Shown here piece by piece: positions 46,771 through 58,093 of a stretch of DNA of 64,000 bases; within the stretch, counting starts at the first letter, position 1; each line of letters starts with the position of its first letter. Location of the stretch: contig NW_025064887.1 in NCBI RefSeq assembly GCF_019112545.1, positions 49,439 through 113,438 of the forward strand, written 5' to 3'. The position numbers and the translations under genes were made by a program. Origin of the DNA: Guyanagaster necrorhizus (Eukaryota > Basidiomycota > Agaricomycetes > Agaricales > Physalacriaceae). The notes below the pieces were generated by a model, which saw nothing but the letters and a program-made list of their open reading frames with translations, was not told the origin of the DNA and made no database searches.

Positions 46771-48385
46771 ATGCTGTTTGTCATCTTAATATTATTATGT
46801 ATTAGAAGGTACATATAGCCTGAGATACTAAAATACATTTTTAGTCTGCCACATTAGTACTAGAAGCCAAACAACAAATGCATTCTCAATACTGGTCATT
46901 GAGAATAATATCAGATGCATTGTTAACTGTCTAATAAACTGCATATGAAGTTTATTGAAGAATATATAACTACTATGATTCTATTGATTGATATAAACAA
47001 GAAGAACATAAAGAGTTTTGAGACATAGTGAAATGCCATACCACACTATTGGAATGATACTGCAAAAGATGTTGATAATCACTATTTAAATGATGGTTAG
47101 TATAGTCTGTCTGGCCCAGCATCCAATATTGATAGTCTTAAAACACTTGAAATGCTGAGAAGTGGCACTAAATAAATCAACAATATATAGAATACACATC
47201 ATTAAAACACTAACACCAAATCATAATGTGGTTTAAGAGAGAAATAGTAATATCTGGATTCTAAGTATATAGAGAATGTAATATAGATAAGATGCAATAA
47301 AATGTAATTCAAAGATATATATTGTAGTTTGCTCAGACAAAGCTGTCTGTGTCATTGAACACAGCAAAACTTATCTCAAACAGTCTGCCTGATACAGTTT
47401 CTAGACTGATATAATATACTTAGTCATGACTTATATATAATACTGGCTGTTCTAAACTGTTTGATATAACCTTTTAGTTGCTTTCTGGAGGTTTTTGCAT
47501 AAAATAAAATGACCTAGTCATCACAATGCTATTCAGATTGAGTCTACAACTCAAAGCTTTTAATTAAATACAATCTATACTATTTGCTTAGTAGTGTTTC
47601 AGGAGAAGAGAGAGAGAGGTCAAAAATCTACTTTTTCTCTATATACAACCTAGTATTTATATCTTTTAGCTACTTATATCCAACTAATATGCTTGCTGAC
47701 TCAACCAAAGAGGTTAAACTCATTTTTTGACAGATATGAGCTCATGCATAGCTACTTGATCAATCAATTGGACTAAACCTCAGTTCTTATTAGCATGCTG
47801 ATCATTCAGATCTCTGTTTTTAGATCTGAAAACCTCACATGTTGAATAAAGAAGTTCACTAATATTCCAGTCTCTGCTAGACATAGAGATGTCACACTTA
47901 AAGAAACTATACCCTCTCTAAGTAATCATTTGCTTATTGTATCTAAAAAAATAATAAATATATCCACTTCTCTATCTAGTACAGCTATTTAGTATATTAC
48001 ACTTAGAACTTTAAATAATAAATAATGCTATAGCTAGTCTCTCATAAACAAATGATAGTATAGACCTAGTTGTTGAGAGAGATAGTCTATATATTGCTAT
48101 AGCTCTGTCACAATTATGAGCTTCAACTTTAAGATAGGATTCCAAAACATCTTGTGAAAGAATTTTAGTATGAAGATAGCTATAGATAGTTGAAGTAAAC
48201 TCAGCTGTCACAGTTAACAGATGAGGAGAGCAATTGATGGCTATTCATATATAAATGGCTGCTGAGACAAGAAATACAGGTATAAATACAAAAAAGATCA
48301 TGAAATAAAAAGACTATAATTAGATATTATAAGCATCATAGCAATGTGTCTGTTTATACATTACTCAGCATTTCAATACTTTCCT
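46771..48385. other. AT-rich stretch downstream of the copia remnant
   Basis: This is 1.6 kb of low-GC sequence with no convincing coding region. Because the copia pol reads leftwards and ends at 48386, its 3' untranslated end and LTR should lie here, but I cannot fix LTR boundaries by eye. Confidence 0.5.
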
Positions 48386-49769
48386 TCAAATATGATGCTG
48401 TAGACTAAATTCAGCTGCAAAATACTTTACCTTTAGAGAAGATAAGGGTTTAATAAGAATATCAGCCACTATATCTGATGTTGAACAGTAAATTAAATGG
48501 ATTTTGCCCTCTTCAATCATTCAGTGTATAAAATGAAAATCAATATCAATATGCTTAGTGTGAGAATGGTATTGCTGGTCTTTGGTGAGCAAAATAGCTG
48601 ATTTGTTATCAGACAGTAATGAGACAATATGTGTTAGATCCAAAAATAACTGTCAAATAAGTTTATATAGCTATAAGGCTTCTTTTGATGTATGCATGAA
48701 TGCCATATATTTGCTTTCAGTGGTGGACAAAAAGATAATTTCTTGTCTCTTTGAACTCCAAGACATAGATCCTTCATTTATTAGGAAGGTATATTTTGAC
48801 ATGGCATATCAATTTTCTGCCATACTTCCATCTGCATCTGCATAGCCTAGAAGTGGTATGTTTTGACCACCATATGCTAGCTATAGGTCTAAAGTCTCTT
48901 TTAGATAGTGAAACATTCATTTGACAGCTTCCTAATAAACTGATCCAAGATTTTCCATGTAATGAAATAAAGCAGCAATAGTAAATATAATATTGGAATA
49001 AGTATTAACAGCTGTATATATTAACAAACCAACAGCTTCAGTATATGGAATGCCACATATTTTGACATGCTAGTCTGGCATACTAGGAGATTGGAATGGA
49101 GAAAGCTGGACTTGAATATCCATAAGAATGAATAATGGCTTCAAGTCTTTAAAATAATATCAGCAAATAATAGCTTTGATATAGGCTTGCTGTAAGAGAT
49201 AAATAGAATAATGTTCTCTATCATATCAAATCTCAAAGTCTAAAATCCAATAAAGTTTGCTAAGGTCTATAATTTGTATGTATTTTTAAATTTGAGACTT
49301 GAACTTTGTGATAAGCTGAAGTAAGGAGGCTGCTAGAGTACAATTGTCAATATGAACAATGATAATGAATATAATATTTTCTTTTGCTTGATGAAAGAAG
49401 ATGGCCTAGTCAACATCATATTGAATAAAGCCTAATTTTTTGACTAGTATGTTAACTAGAACTTGATACCAACATTGGCCAGCTTGTTTTAATCCATATA
49501 AGCCTTTAAGAAGATGACAGACTTTATAAAGATACTGAATAGCCAGAAGGTTGTTGCATGCAAATGACTTCACTTTCTGTGAGTTACTCATTCAAATATG
49601 CCTCTTTGATATCAATCTGATATAGCTCAAGATCATAATAGGCAGCAAGAGCTAAAACAAGTTAGATGAAAGCTAATCAGATAATAGATGCAAATAAATC
49701 ATTTTGAAAGTAGTCAATATTTGAGATTTGAGAAAACCTGTAGATAATCAGTCAAGCTTTATGCTGAAT
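48386..49769 (-). pseudogene. Ty1/copia pol remnant (RT and RNase H)
   Basis: Read leftwards from 49769. The RT has DLELYQIDIKEAYLNE, then LKGLYGLKQAG with W-Y after it (49406-49591), and IVHIDNCT in place of the usual VDDCT, so one catalytic aspartate is lost. RNase H follows, with GYADADGSMAE, MSWSSKRQEI, LSTTESKYMA, SDNKSAI and TKHIDIDFHF, and a stop at 48386-48388. These are diagnostic of Ty1/copia and distinct from the gypsy copies around it. Several stops and frameshifts are present. The 5' part is cut off by the LTR of copy 7. Confidence 0.92.
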
Positions 49770-50239
49770 TGTTACAATTATCCCACTTTATTTCTTCCTT
49801 TTGACAGATTAACTCCTATTTATGCTTAGTCAGAGCATCTAGACCAGCACTTAGGGCTGTGAGACAGGGCTTAGTCATCACAACAAGCCCAGTTGGTCAT
49901 TGTCTTTCAATGCAACAGTGTTGCCTGATAACACATAATGAATCTTTTATATATGATAGCGATACTCAAGGATAATGAGCATAAAGAACTTGATGAGACA
50001 CAATAAGTAGGAGTATATTTAGCCTCTACATATACAGTATATAAGACAGCTTACTCTTGCTAGTAAACTCAGCTTTGAGCTAAAGTTTATCTTCATACTA
50101 TTTCATCCTCAAGCTAGTCTTAAGGCCTTGATACATAATGACTAGTATTCACAATAAGTGAACTCTGATGTTTCACTCAAAGTGTGAAGTGATATTAGTT
50201 TATCATATGTTTACAGTCACATGCAACTTGAATCTAACA
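49770..50239 (+). repeat. 5' LTR of copy 7 (470 bp)
   Basis: It starts TGTTACAATT and ends AATCTAACA. The primer site TTAGCTTAAAGCT follows at 50241-50253. It matches the LTR 13-mer AGCTTTGAGCTAA with one mismatch. Confidence 0.87.
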
Positions 50240-50297
50240 ATTAGCTTAAAGCTTTTCTTTCTCTTTCCTTACACATGACCAGTATGAAGGAAACTGA

Positions 50298-51830
50298 ATG
50301 CCCTTGATCAATATCAATCCATCAGACCCTAGCTTTACCCATGAGTTCTTTGAACTCCTCACTTCTATCATTGAAACCCTGTTAGGCTTATTGATAATCA
50401 TACAGCTGTGCTGTGGACACTAATCAGTTACTGCCTGGACCATCAGACACTATCAAAAGTTTCAATGTATTTGACAAATTCTACAAAATGTAATCCCTGA
50501 CCTCCCACTACATGATATTCCTGAATCCTGAAGAACATCCCACCAGCCTCCAACAAGCCTCTTACCAGAAGCTGGGCCTAGCAGCTCACATCAAGAGGAT
50601 GTTCAGAAAGAAAGATAAGGACCTCTCTAATGACCAAGCAGAGACTACAACAATCATCTTGCAGGATTCCAAAACCTATAGATCCCACCCTCAGTCTCTG
50701 ACCATGAGGATGAGGACCTCCCTGTGGATTTCTTTGAGCAGTCTCTATTCTTTGACCCTTCCTCTGCCTCTTGAATCCATAGGATTGCTGACCATGCTAG
50801 AGATTTCCTTGAGGCTATTAGGGTGGCTCAGAGATCCCAACATAACTCCCTAGACCTCTCATCTCTCTATGTCACTCTCATATGAAGCCCCACCTTGACC
50901 TAATACTCTGTTGAGATCAGCAGCAGAATAGAGAGAATATCTGACTAAAGACTTGATGATAAACAAAGAGGATAAGAAGTACAGGATGGAATCATTCACT
51001 AATACTTTCTCACCTAGGACCTCAATATCTTGTTTAACTATAGCACAGTAGTACTACAGGAGGAGCAGCAGGTCCAAAGTCTGCACCTCTCTGACATTGT
51101 CAACTTTATTTAAGCAGAAGCCTAGCAAGAGGTAGAAGAAGCAGAGCAAGGCTGACAACACTGACAGCAGCAGTGAGAGGCTGAGACAGCTCACCTTGGA
51201 AGTGGATCTCTAGAATGGTATGAGCTTCATTCAGAGCTCTTATTCTCTTCTTCTGTCTTCCAGGAACCTAAGACCAGTAATGAGTATGATCCATGGACAG
51301 ACAGTCTCAGTGAGATCCTCCTTACTGATGAAGCAAAAAGAAGGAGGGACAATAGGATCTCTCCTCCTGGGCCAGCCAATTTCTGCCCTGCCAGCCTCAA
51401 AAACCTTGAATATCCCTCTCCTCAATATACCCCTAGCACTGATACTGCTCTCAAGAATGATAAGTCTGTCCTTGGGCACTATAGGCTTTAAGTATCTCTC
51501 AATGCCCATGTCTCTGCCTGCACTCTCTGAGGTTTTCTCAGAAGTAGAGTTGCTTGACAATTCCTCAATGAGTGATTCTATGGAAACTTGCACATCTATA
51601 GTGAAAGAGTGGAGATCATACAAGCAGCAGACAGAAACTGATATAATGATGAGATTAGAAGTCATCCCTGAGCAGAATATACTATTACAGCAGGTACTGC
51701 CTCTTTAAGCCTCACTGCTGAGCCCAGTATGCAGCCAGGACAGTGGATCACAAGTAACAGTCTAATCCCCTAAGAGCAAGGAGAGTTCCTTTGACCAGCC
51801 TATCACCTCCCTTACCAAGGACAAGAGGGA
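50298..51830 (+). pseudogene. ORF1 of copy 7, decayed
   Basis: ATG 50298 begins a frame with FTHEFFELLTSII and a membrane segment. Later homology to copy-4 ORF1 includes SLKNLEYPS, DKSVLGHYRL and NAHVSACTL (about 51390-51520). The end is approximate. Many stops occur. Confidence 0.6.
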
Positions 51831-52662
51831 CAATGACCAACCAGATGAGGAAGACAGAGACAGCAGAAGTAGTGACCTACCTCATGAGGCTGCTGGGGAT
51901 CTCAAATATTTTTATCCAGAAGATACAGATGAAGGAGTCCTGGAGAAAGAAATATGAAGAAATAGAGAGTAGGAGTTCAAGAAGTTGTACCAGAGAGGGG
52001 CAACATACCTATGGCATGATGATAACTGGTTATTGACCTCTATAGATAGATTATATATTAATAAACCAACTGAACAACAGGAGATCCTTAGACACACTAC
52101 AATAAAATATGTAGCAGAAGAATACAATTGATAGCACCCAAAAAATTGACTCAGCAGGTTACTGACCTATTAGTCTCCACTAAAAGTCTGACCAATGCCT
52201 TGGTCATCATCCATTACTTTGAAGCAAGCCATATATACAGCTTTCTCCATCTGAAGTCAATATTCATACTCCACTTCTTTGGTATAAATATCAGCAATGC
52301 AGCTCACCAAGACCCACACACAGCTTAAATCTCACTCTACCAGCTACTGTAATCCATAGACAAAGGCTGACAGCTGACTATTAGCTATCCAACTCTCATC
52401 AGACAAAGCCATAGGGAGTGGCTCTGGCAAAAAACCAGTCTAGAATGACTCAGAAGCAGTTTGATTGGGATTCACTATATAAGATAGAGTAATCATGCAA
52501 AAGAAAGCCACTCCTCAGAGCAGTCCTATTGCAGATAATAATTTCTTTCATTTGTTTCTCAGGCCATCAATTGAGTGGCAATGTCTGCCCTTTGAAGAAT
52601 GGCCAAACCTGATAGGATCACTACTAAAAAATACTACAGTACTACAATGCAAATCAGACTTG
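50512..52662 (+). pseudogene. gag of copy 7, truncated
   Basis: From ATG 50512 the frame shows YQKLGLAAHIKRMF and LGWLRDP (to 50853). It is open again at 51220-51708 and then reads SFDQPITSL, the acidic linker and YLWHDDNW. It stays in one register to 52662, where copy 8 cuts it just after VLQCKSDL. No capsid domain is left. The constant register over more than 2 kb supports this ATG as the gag start. Confidence 0.72.
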
Positions 52663-53132
52663 TGTTATGATTTTTTCACATTTTCTATCTTTTATTCAAG
52701 AAATTAACCCCTATCTTTGCTTAGTCAGGGCACTTAGCTAGTGCTTAGAACTGTAGGATAGGCTTAGTCATCACAACAACACCTAGTTGGTCATTGTCCT
52801 TTGATGTGATAGTAACTGCTTGACAGCAGACAATACTCTTTTGTAGATAGCTTAATGACATTAGACAAAATGCTTTATAATGCCAGGATGCACAATTAGG
52901 TAGTTATATCTTTAGATGGATAATGACTAGTATATAAGTAGCATAGCTCTCATTGTAGTATTCCCAGCTTTGAGCTAAAGTTTATTTCTTCACTATCTTA
53001 TCTTGAGCCAATCTAAAGGCCTTGAGATACAGAGTGAAATAGCATATCAAGTGAACTCTGACATCATTGTCTGAAGTGGAAGACAGTGTCAGTTTATCAT
53101 ATGTTTAGGTCACATGTCATTTAGGCTTAACA
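52663..53132 (+). repeat. 5' LTR of copy 8 (470 bp)
   Basis: It starts TGTTATGATT and ends GGCTTAACA. It has the same length as the copy-7 LTR but a different U3 sequence, so it is not simply the 3' LTR of copy 7. Confidence 0.85.
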
Positions 53133-53188
53133 ATTAGCTCAACGCTTCTAGCTTCTCTTTCTCAAGCCCAATCATGCTGAGAAACCAA

Positions 53189-54615
53189 ATGCCCTCTGCA
53201 ATCAATCCATCAGACTCAAACTTCACTCACAAGTTCTTCAAACTCCTTGCTTCTATTATTAAAACATTATTAGGATTATTGGTGATCATACAGCTGTGCT
53301 GTGAATGTCAATCAATCACCACTTGGGCTATCCATCATTATCAAGAGTTCCAACACATCCATCATATTCTATGAAATGTCACTCCTGACCTTCCTCTCCA
53401 CAATATCCCTTCCTCTGCCAGACAGTTCTTCTAGCTTACAAAAAAAACTGTATCTGAAGCCAACTCTGAGAATATACATACACAGCATCCTGAAGAAGAA
53501 ATGCACTGATATCTGCCCCAACCCCTGATAGCAATCATCAGAGACAATAGCAACTCTTAGGCTATAGAGTTTCAAAGACCAAGATCTGACATGCCCATCT
53601 TATACATTGAGCAAGCAGACATTTCCAGCTGTGTTCCTATGATGAGAGTCTCCTCTTTAACTGCACCCTCTGAGCCCAGCATTGAATGCCATGCCAGAGA
53701 CTCTTTTGATGCCACTGGGGTGATCAAAAGAGTAAAAGTATCTCTCTAAATGACTGCCTTGACTCATTATATGCAACACCAACAGAAAGTAAGGAGAGTT
53801 TTCCTGCCAAGCTTTATATTGGAAACCAGAGCACCAACAGCAAGAGAGGAAGAACAGGCATCATCAGGACTGATGACATATATTTTGCTGACAACAGTGA
53901 TGAGCAGCAGTATTGATGGAATGCCATTTTTGAAGTCAAGTGAATGGAGTAGTGCCAGAGATGCTGTGAGGCTTGCAGAGCAAGAAGTGTATGAACATCA
54001 TCAGACCTATCACAACAGGCCAATCTGATCAACCTGATTCTTCTCTCAGAGGATGAAGTTCAATACACCAATTCTCTTGCTGAGTACATCTAGAAGCAGA
54101 TGAAGATTGAGTATGAGACAGCTAGAGAGGATGCCTTCTTTAGGTGATACCTCTAGGCATGAGATGCAGCAGATTGGAGAAGGGGCTTAGGAAGCCCTAG
54201 AACCTTCATCATTGACAGAACCCTTGTCAACTCTCCTGACACTCTGTTCTGAGAATCTAGCACTTCTGCCATCTCAGAGCCCAACCCATGGGCAGTACCC
54301 TCTGAAGGCATTATCCACATGGATGATGTCCACTGAAGAGCATTACTCAACTTTGATAATAACCATCTACTATCTTACAGGACTGACTCAATTGCCAATA
54401 CTGACAATATCCTGGTCTGAGAAGATGATCTTCCAAGTGTGAGAGGAGATCTCAGAAGTGACAACAAATATCTCAACCTCACTGGAGACTTCAAATGAGT
54501 TTTTGGATGAGTGTATCACAATGCTTTTCCTCTAACTCTGCTTCTATTGAAACTTCCACTAATATTGCAGAGCAGTGATAGCAGAAGCAGCAAGAGATGA
54601 AGCAGAGGAGCAGCA
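53189..54615 (+). pseudogene. ORF1 of copy 8, decayed
   Basis: ATG 53189, with an in-frame upstream ATG at 53174 because the usual TGA/CGA reads CAA here. The text NFTHKFFKLLASII and the membrane segment are clear. The later part is full of stops and has shifts. The 3' limit is estimated from lineage-2 homology. Confidence 0.58.
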
Positions 54616-55523
54616 GTGAGGAGGTCAGCCTTCTTCTTGCTCTGGACCTGATAATGCTGGACTCAGTAACTAGCAGCAGCAGTCAGATTGCCTCAGGCAT
54701 CTACAACCTGCATGACAGTTTCCTCCTTGAGGGGGACTAGAGTGAGATAGATGAAGGGAGAGAGTCCAGCAACAAGAATGAGGACTCTCTCTAAGTGAGA
54801 GAGTGTATTCATGAAATGACTGACAGAAGAAGAGTTAGCCAGGAAGATGCAGGAGGAGCACCAAGATGAGTTTTTATGGCTATACCAGGAGGGAGCAGCC
54901 ATACTGTGGACAGATGACACCTGGCTGGTGTCATCTATAGGACTAAAGTATACTGCTACTAACAGAGTCAAGCATGTGGACATTATTTAATATGCAGCCA
55001 CTAAGCAGGCTATTTTTATTTATAACAAAAAATATTTAGGATATCAATTAGTGCTGCTACCAGCATATAAGTCCAGGTTTGACATCAAACTGATGCTGTG
55101 GATGCCAAGCATAGCACCTAGCCAGACTGTTTATATAGCACTCTCAATCTGAACCATGTCTTTTCAATACACATTCACCACCTTAGCTATCTGCAGTATG
55201 GCATCTCAGCTCATGCAGAGCCAATCTAGGCTGAGAAACTCTTATCAGAACCTATAGGCCCAGCCTATGTGCTGACCATTTGCCAGTTAGCCACCATCAG
55301 ATGAGGCTAAAGGAAGTAGAAGTAGAAAAGCCTCAGAAGCACCCTCACCCAATATGAATAATCCTAAGGTAATAGAACTAGAGTTCACTATCCAGAATAG
55401 GCACATTGTGTGCAAGAAGGCACTGCCACCAGATAGTCCTATCATCAATGATGGCTCCCTCTATTCTTTCTCAGGACTTCTGATATCTTGGAATATTCCA
55501 CTATTTAGTGGAATCCTAAACTC
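53400..55523 (+). pseudogene. gag of copy 8, truncated
   Basis: The conserved gag ATG is lost (ACAATATCC in place of ATGACATCC). Homology resumes with ETLLMPLG near 53700. At 55354-55523 the segment IELEFTIQNRHIVCKK followed by SLYSFSGL matches the pre-capsid region of other copies. The sequence ends at the copy-9 LTR. Confidence 0.6.
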
Positions 55524-56045
55524 TGTTAAGTCCAAATTCCACATGACTATCAACACATGATAAACAGTTCAGAACCTCGCACTTTGGGTTAGACTGACTG
55601 AGTTCACAAGGTAATAGTGGTAGTGGTTCAAGGTGTGGCAAGAAGCTTGAGCTCAAGAGTAGATGGTGAAAAATAAACTTTAGCTTAACACTGAAACTAC
55701 TACAGCAAAAACGGTGCTACTTAAATACTGTTCTGTTATCTGGCTATTAATAACTGTTCACAAAAGATATTGTCTGCTGTAGAGCTGTTACTCCTGCTGT
55801 TGCCAGGCTCTCCACAAAAGCTGTTGTCTTGCTGTTGTGCTGTTACTGCTGCACTGCAGTTGAGGGACAAAAAGAATATTATCTCTCCCTTCACAGCATC
55901 CAGCAGTGTGACAGGAGGATGACCAACTGAGTTGCTGAGCTAAGTGTTCCTGCAGTCCTAAGTGCTAGCCTAAGTGCCCTGACTAAGCAAGGATAAGGGT
56001 CATTTCTGAAGGAAAAAAGGAAAGAAAATAGGAAAAATCATAATA
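55524..56045 (-). repeat. 3' LTR of copy 9 (522 bp)
   Basis: Plus-strand ends TGTTAAGTCC and CATAATA (decayed TAACA). The start 13-mer region is strongly altered. Confidence 0.85.
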
Positions 56046-56082
56046 TTATCCCCTCCTTAAGACCATCATCCTGATGGTTAAG

Positions 56083-57533
56083 TTAGAGTAAGTTTTCCAG
56101 TCCCGTTGTGAGTTGATTGATCTCCACATCATTTCCAGCAGGTTGGTTGATGTATATCTGGCTAGATATACTCTCTCTTCCTGTTGTTGCCATGTGTTTT
56201 GCAGTGTCAGCCTCTCCATCCTCTCTAATCTGTTTTTTTTTATTGATTGCAGATGGTTGATCTGCTGGATCCATAGTCATCATCTGTAATGTAGATATGA
56301 CATTAAACATGATCCCCTCTGTGTCCAATTTATTGATTCTGTGTTCATAGTCTTGAATGGTCTCCTCTACATTCATATATTTTTTATTGACCCATTGGTT
56401 AGATTCCGGTCTATAGCTTTTTCAGCTGACTAAGTAGTCAACAGTTGTTTTTATGCCTCTGCCTCATGCTTTAACCCTTTGGGTTTTGTGATTTAGCACT
56501 TCATCGATTTTGTAATGTTCTTCATCATCGATGAGTTCTGTTGGAGGTGGTGGTGGTTGTTCCTGGTTTGGAAAGATGGGCGTAATGTATGGTGTCAATA
56601 ATGTTTCATTGAAAACACTATAAACTTTCCAGGTTGCTGATAATTGCAACTTGTATGCAGAATTACCAATTTTAGCAATGACTTTGAAGGGGCCTGTCTG
56701 TTTGTCTGCAAGCTTTTGTTTTAGCCTCAGGAGGTGGAGATTTGTTGTATCCAACCAAACTTTGTTGTTTGTTGAATATTGATGTGCTAGCTGTCGGTGT
56801 TTATCATATTGCTTCTTCATTGTTGTGGCAGCTTTTTCAAGTGCCATCTTGATTTCTTCATAGATTTTTGCCATTGTTGTTGCAAAGTCCATTGATGCCA
56901 GTGTTGATGTGTGAATCTGTCCAGTTTGCACAACTGGTGGGTTTCTTCCATAGTTCATGAAGAATGGGGTCTTACCTGTCACTGAGTGGACTCGGTTGTT
57001 GTGCTGGAATGCTGCCAGTGCTAGCCACTCTGTCTAATCATCCTGCCTATAGCTAATGAAAAGTTGTAGATACTTTTCAATTTCTTGATTGGCCCATTCT
57101 GTTTGGCTGTCTGTCTGTGGATGATATGCCGTTGAGGCATTTCGTTTGATGTTGAGGAGTCAGTACAGGTCATTCAAGAATTTGGATATGAATTATGGTT
57201 CTCTGTCCAAAATTACTACTTAAGACATACCATACTTTGCATATACCTCATCACATAGTATTTTTGCCTATCCCTCAGATGTCAGTTCTGTTGAGCAGGT
57301 GATTGGGATGATCACTTTCGAGAAGTGATCGACTATGATAATGATTGTATCATAGCCGTCACTTTTAGAAAGTCCAGTTATCATATCCACCAAGATATGG
57401 ATCCATAGTGATGAAGGGACCTCATTAGGATATAGTGGAGCTGTCCTGGGTTATATTGAAGTTTTGCCTCACTGACAAGTTTTATAAGCCTTGACATATT
57501 AGGTGATATCATAGTCCATTTTTGGCCACTAAT
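56083..57533 (-). pseudogene. pol 3' part of copy 9 (integrase, chromodomain, tail)
   Basis: Read leftwards, this has the integrase core (about 57390-57080), the C-terminal part with GPF (56982-56464 open for 172 codons), the chromodomain (about 56530-56360) and a tail ending in ENLL and TAA at 56083. The tail has an extra DPADQPSAINKKKQ segment not seen in copies 1, 2 and 5, before the shared SSQIYINQPAG. Confidence 0.85.
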
Positions 57534-58061
57534 TGTTAAGCCTAAATTCCACATGACTAGAAACACGTGATAAACTAACAGAACCTTGCACTTCAGGTTA
57601 TACTGTTAGAGTCCACTTGTATGTGACTAGCATTGTGTTGTCAAGGCGTTTGCAGTTCGCTCGAGATAAGATGGTGAAGTAAAACTTTAGTTCGAGACTG
57701 GGGTGTTACAGCGAGAACTAAGCTACTTAAATACTGTTTAGCTATCACACTATAAATAACTGTTCACAAAAGATATTGTCTGCTGTAGAGCTGTTCCCCC
57801 TACCATTGCCAGGTTCTCCACAAAGAGCTGTTGTCTTTCTGCAGAGCTGTGGTTGTGCACTGCAATTTGAGGACAAAAAGGAGATTGTCTCTCCCTTCAC
57901 AGCTCATAGCAGTGTGACAGGAGAATGACTGACTTGGGCTGCTGAGCTAAGCATTCCCATGGTCATAGGCACTGGCCTAAGTGCCCTGACTAAGCAAAGA
58001 TAGGGGTCACTTTCGAGGAAAAAGAAAAGAAAATAGAAGAAAAATAGGAAAAATCATAACA
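57534..58061 (-). repeat. 3' LTR of copy 10 (528 bp)
   Basis: Plus-strand ends TGTTAAGCCT and CATAACA. The TATA box is TATTTAA on the minus strand. The start 13-mer is the variant AGTCTCGAACTAA, the same as in the solo LTR at 30193-30724. Confidence 0.9.
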
Positions 58062-58093
58062 TTACCTCCTCCTTAAGACCATCATCCCGATGG

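Larger units (their letters stand above)
49770..52662 (+). mobile_element. Copy 7: 5' part of a lineage-1 chromovirus
   Basis: This comprises an LTR (49770-50239), primer site, ORF1 and the first two thirds of gag, then truncation by the LTR of copy 8 at 52663. The left flank is TGAAT (49765-49769), copia RT sequence. The remainder should lie beyond the window. ORF1 and gag text match copies 4 and 6 better than lineage 2. Confidence 0.85.
52663..55523 (+). mobile_element. Copy 8: 5' part of a chromovirus closest to lineage 2
   Basis: This comprises an LTR (52663-53132), a primer site with one mismatch (53134-53146), ORF1, and gag up to 55523, where the minus-strand copy 9 interrupts it. The left flank ACTTG (52658-52662) is gag of copy 7. 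The LTR length (470 bp) differs from the 517-528 bp of other lineage-2 copies. Confidence 0.83.
55524..57533 (-). mobile_element. Copy 9: 3' part of a lineage-2 chromovirus
   Basis: It has a 3' LTR (55524-56045), a hairpin, and pol from the tail back to the integrase zinc finger, where copy 10 interrupts it at 57533. The left flank AACTC (55519-55523) is gag of copy 8. Confidence 0.87.

Noticed and set aside
48582..48845. An 87-codon plus-strand frame as a small gene
   Set aside because: The opposite strand at this position reads clearly as Ty1/copia RNase H.
52663..53132. This LTR as the 3' LTR of copy 7
   Set aside because: It is followed by a primer site and ORF1 and preceded by broken gag rather than a pol end, and its U3 differs from that of 49770-50239.
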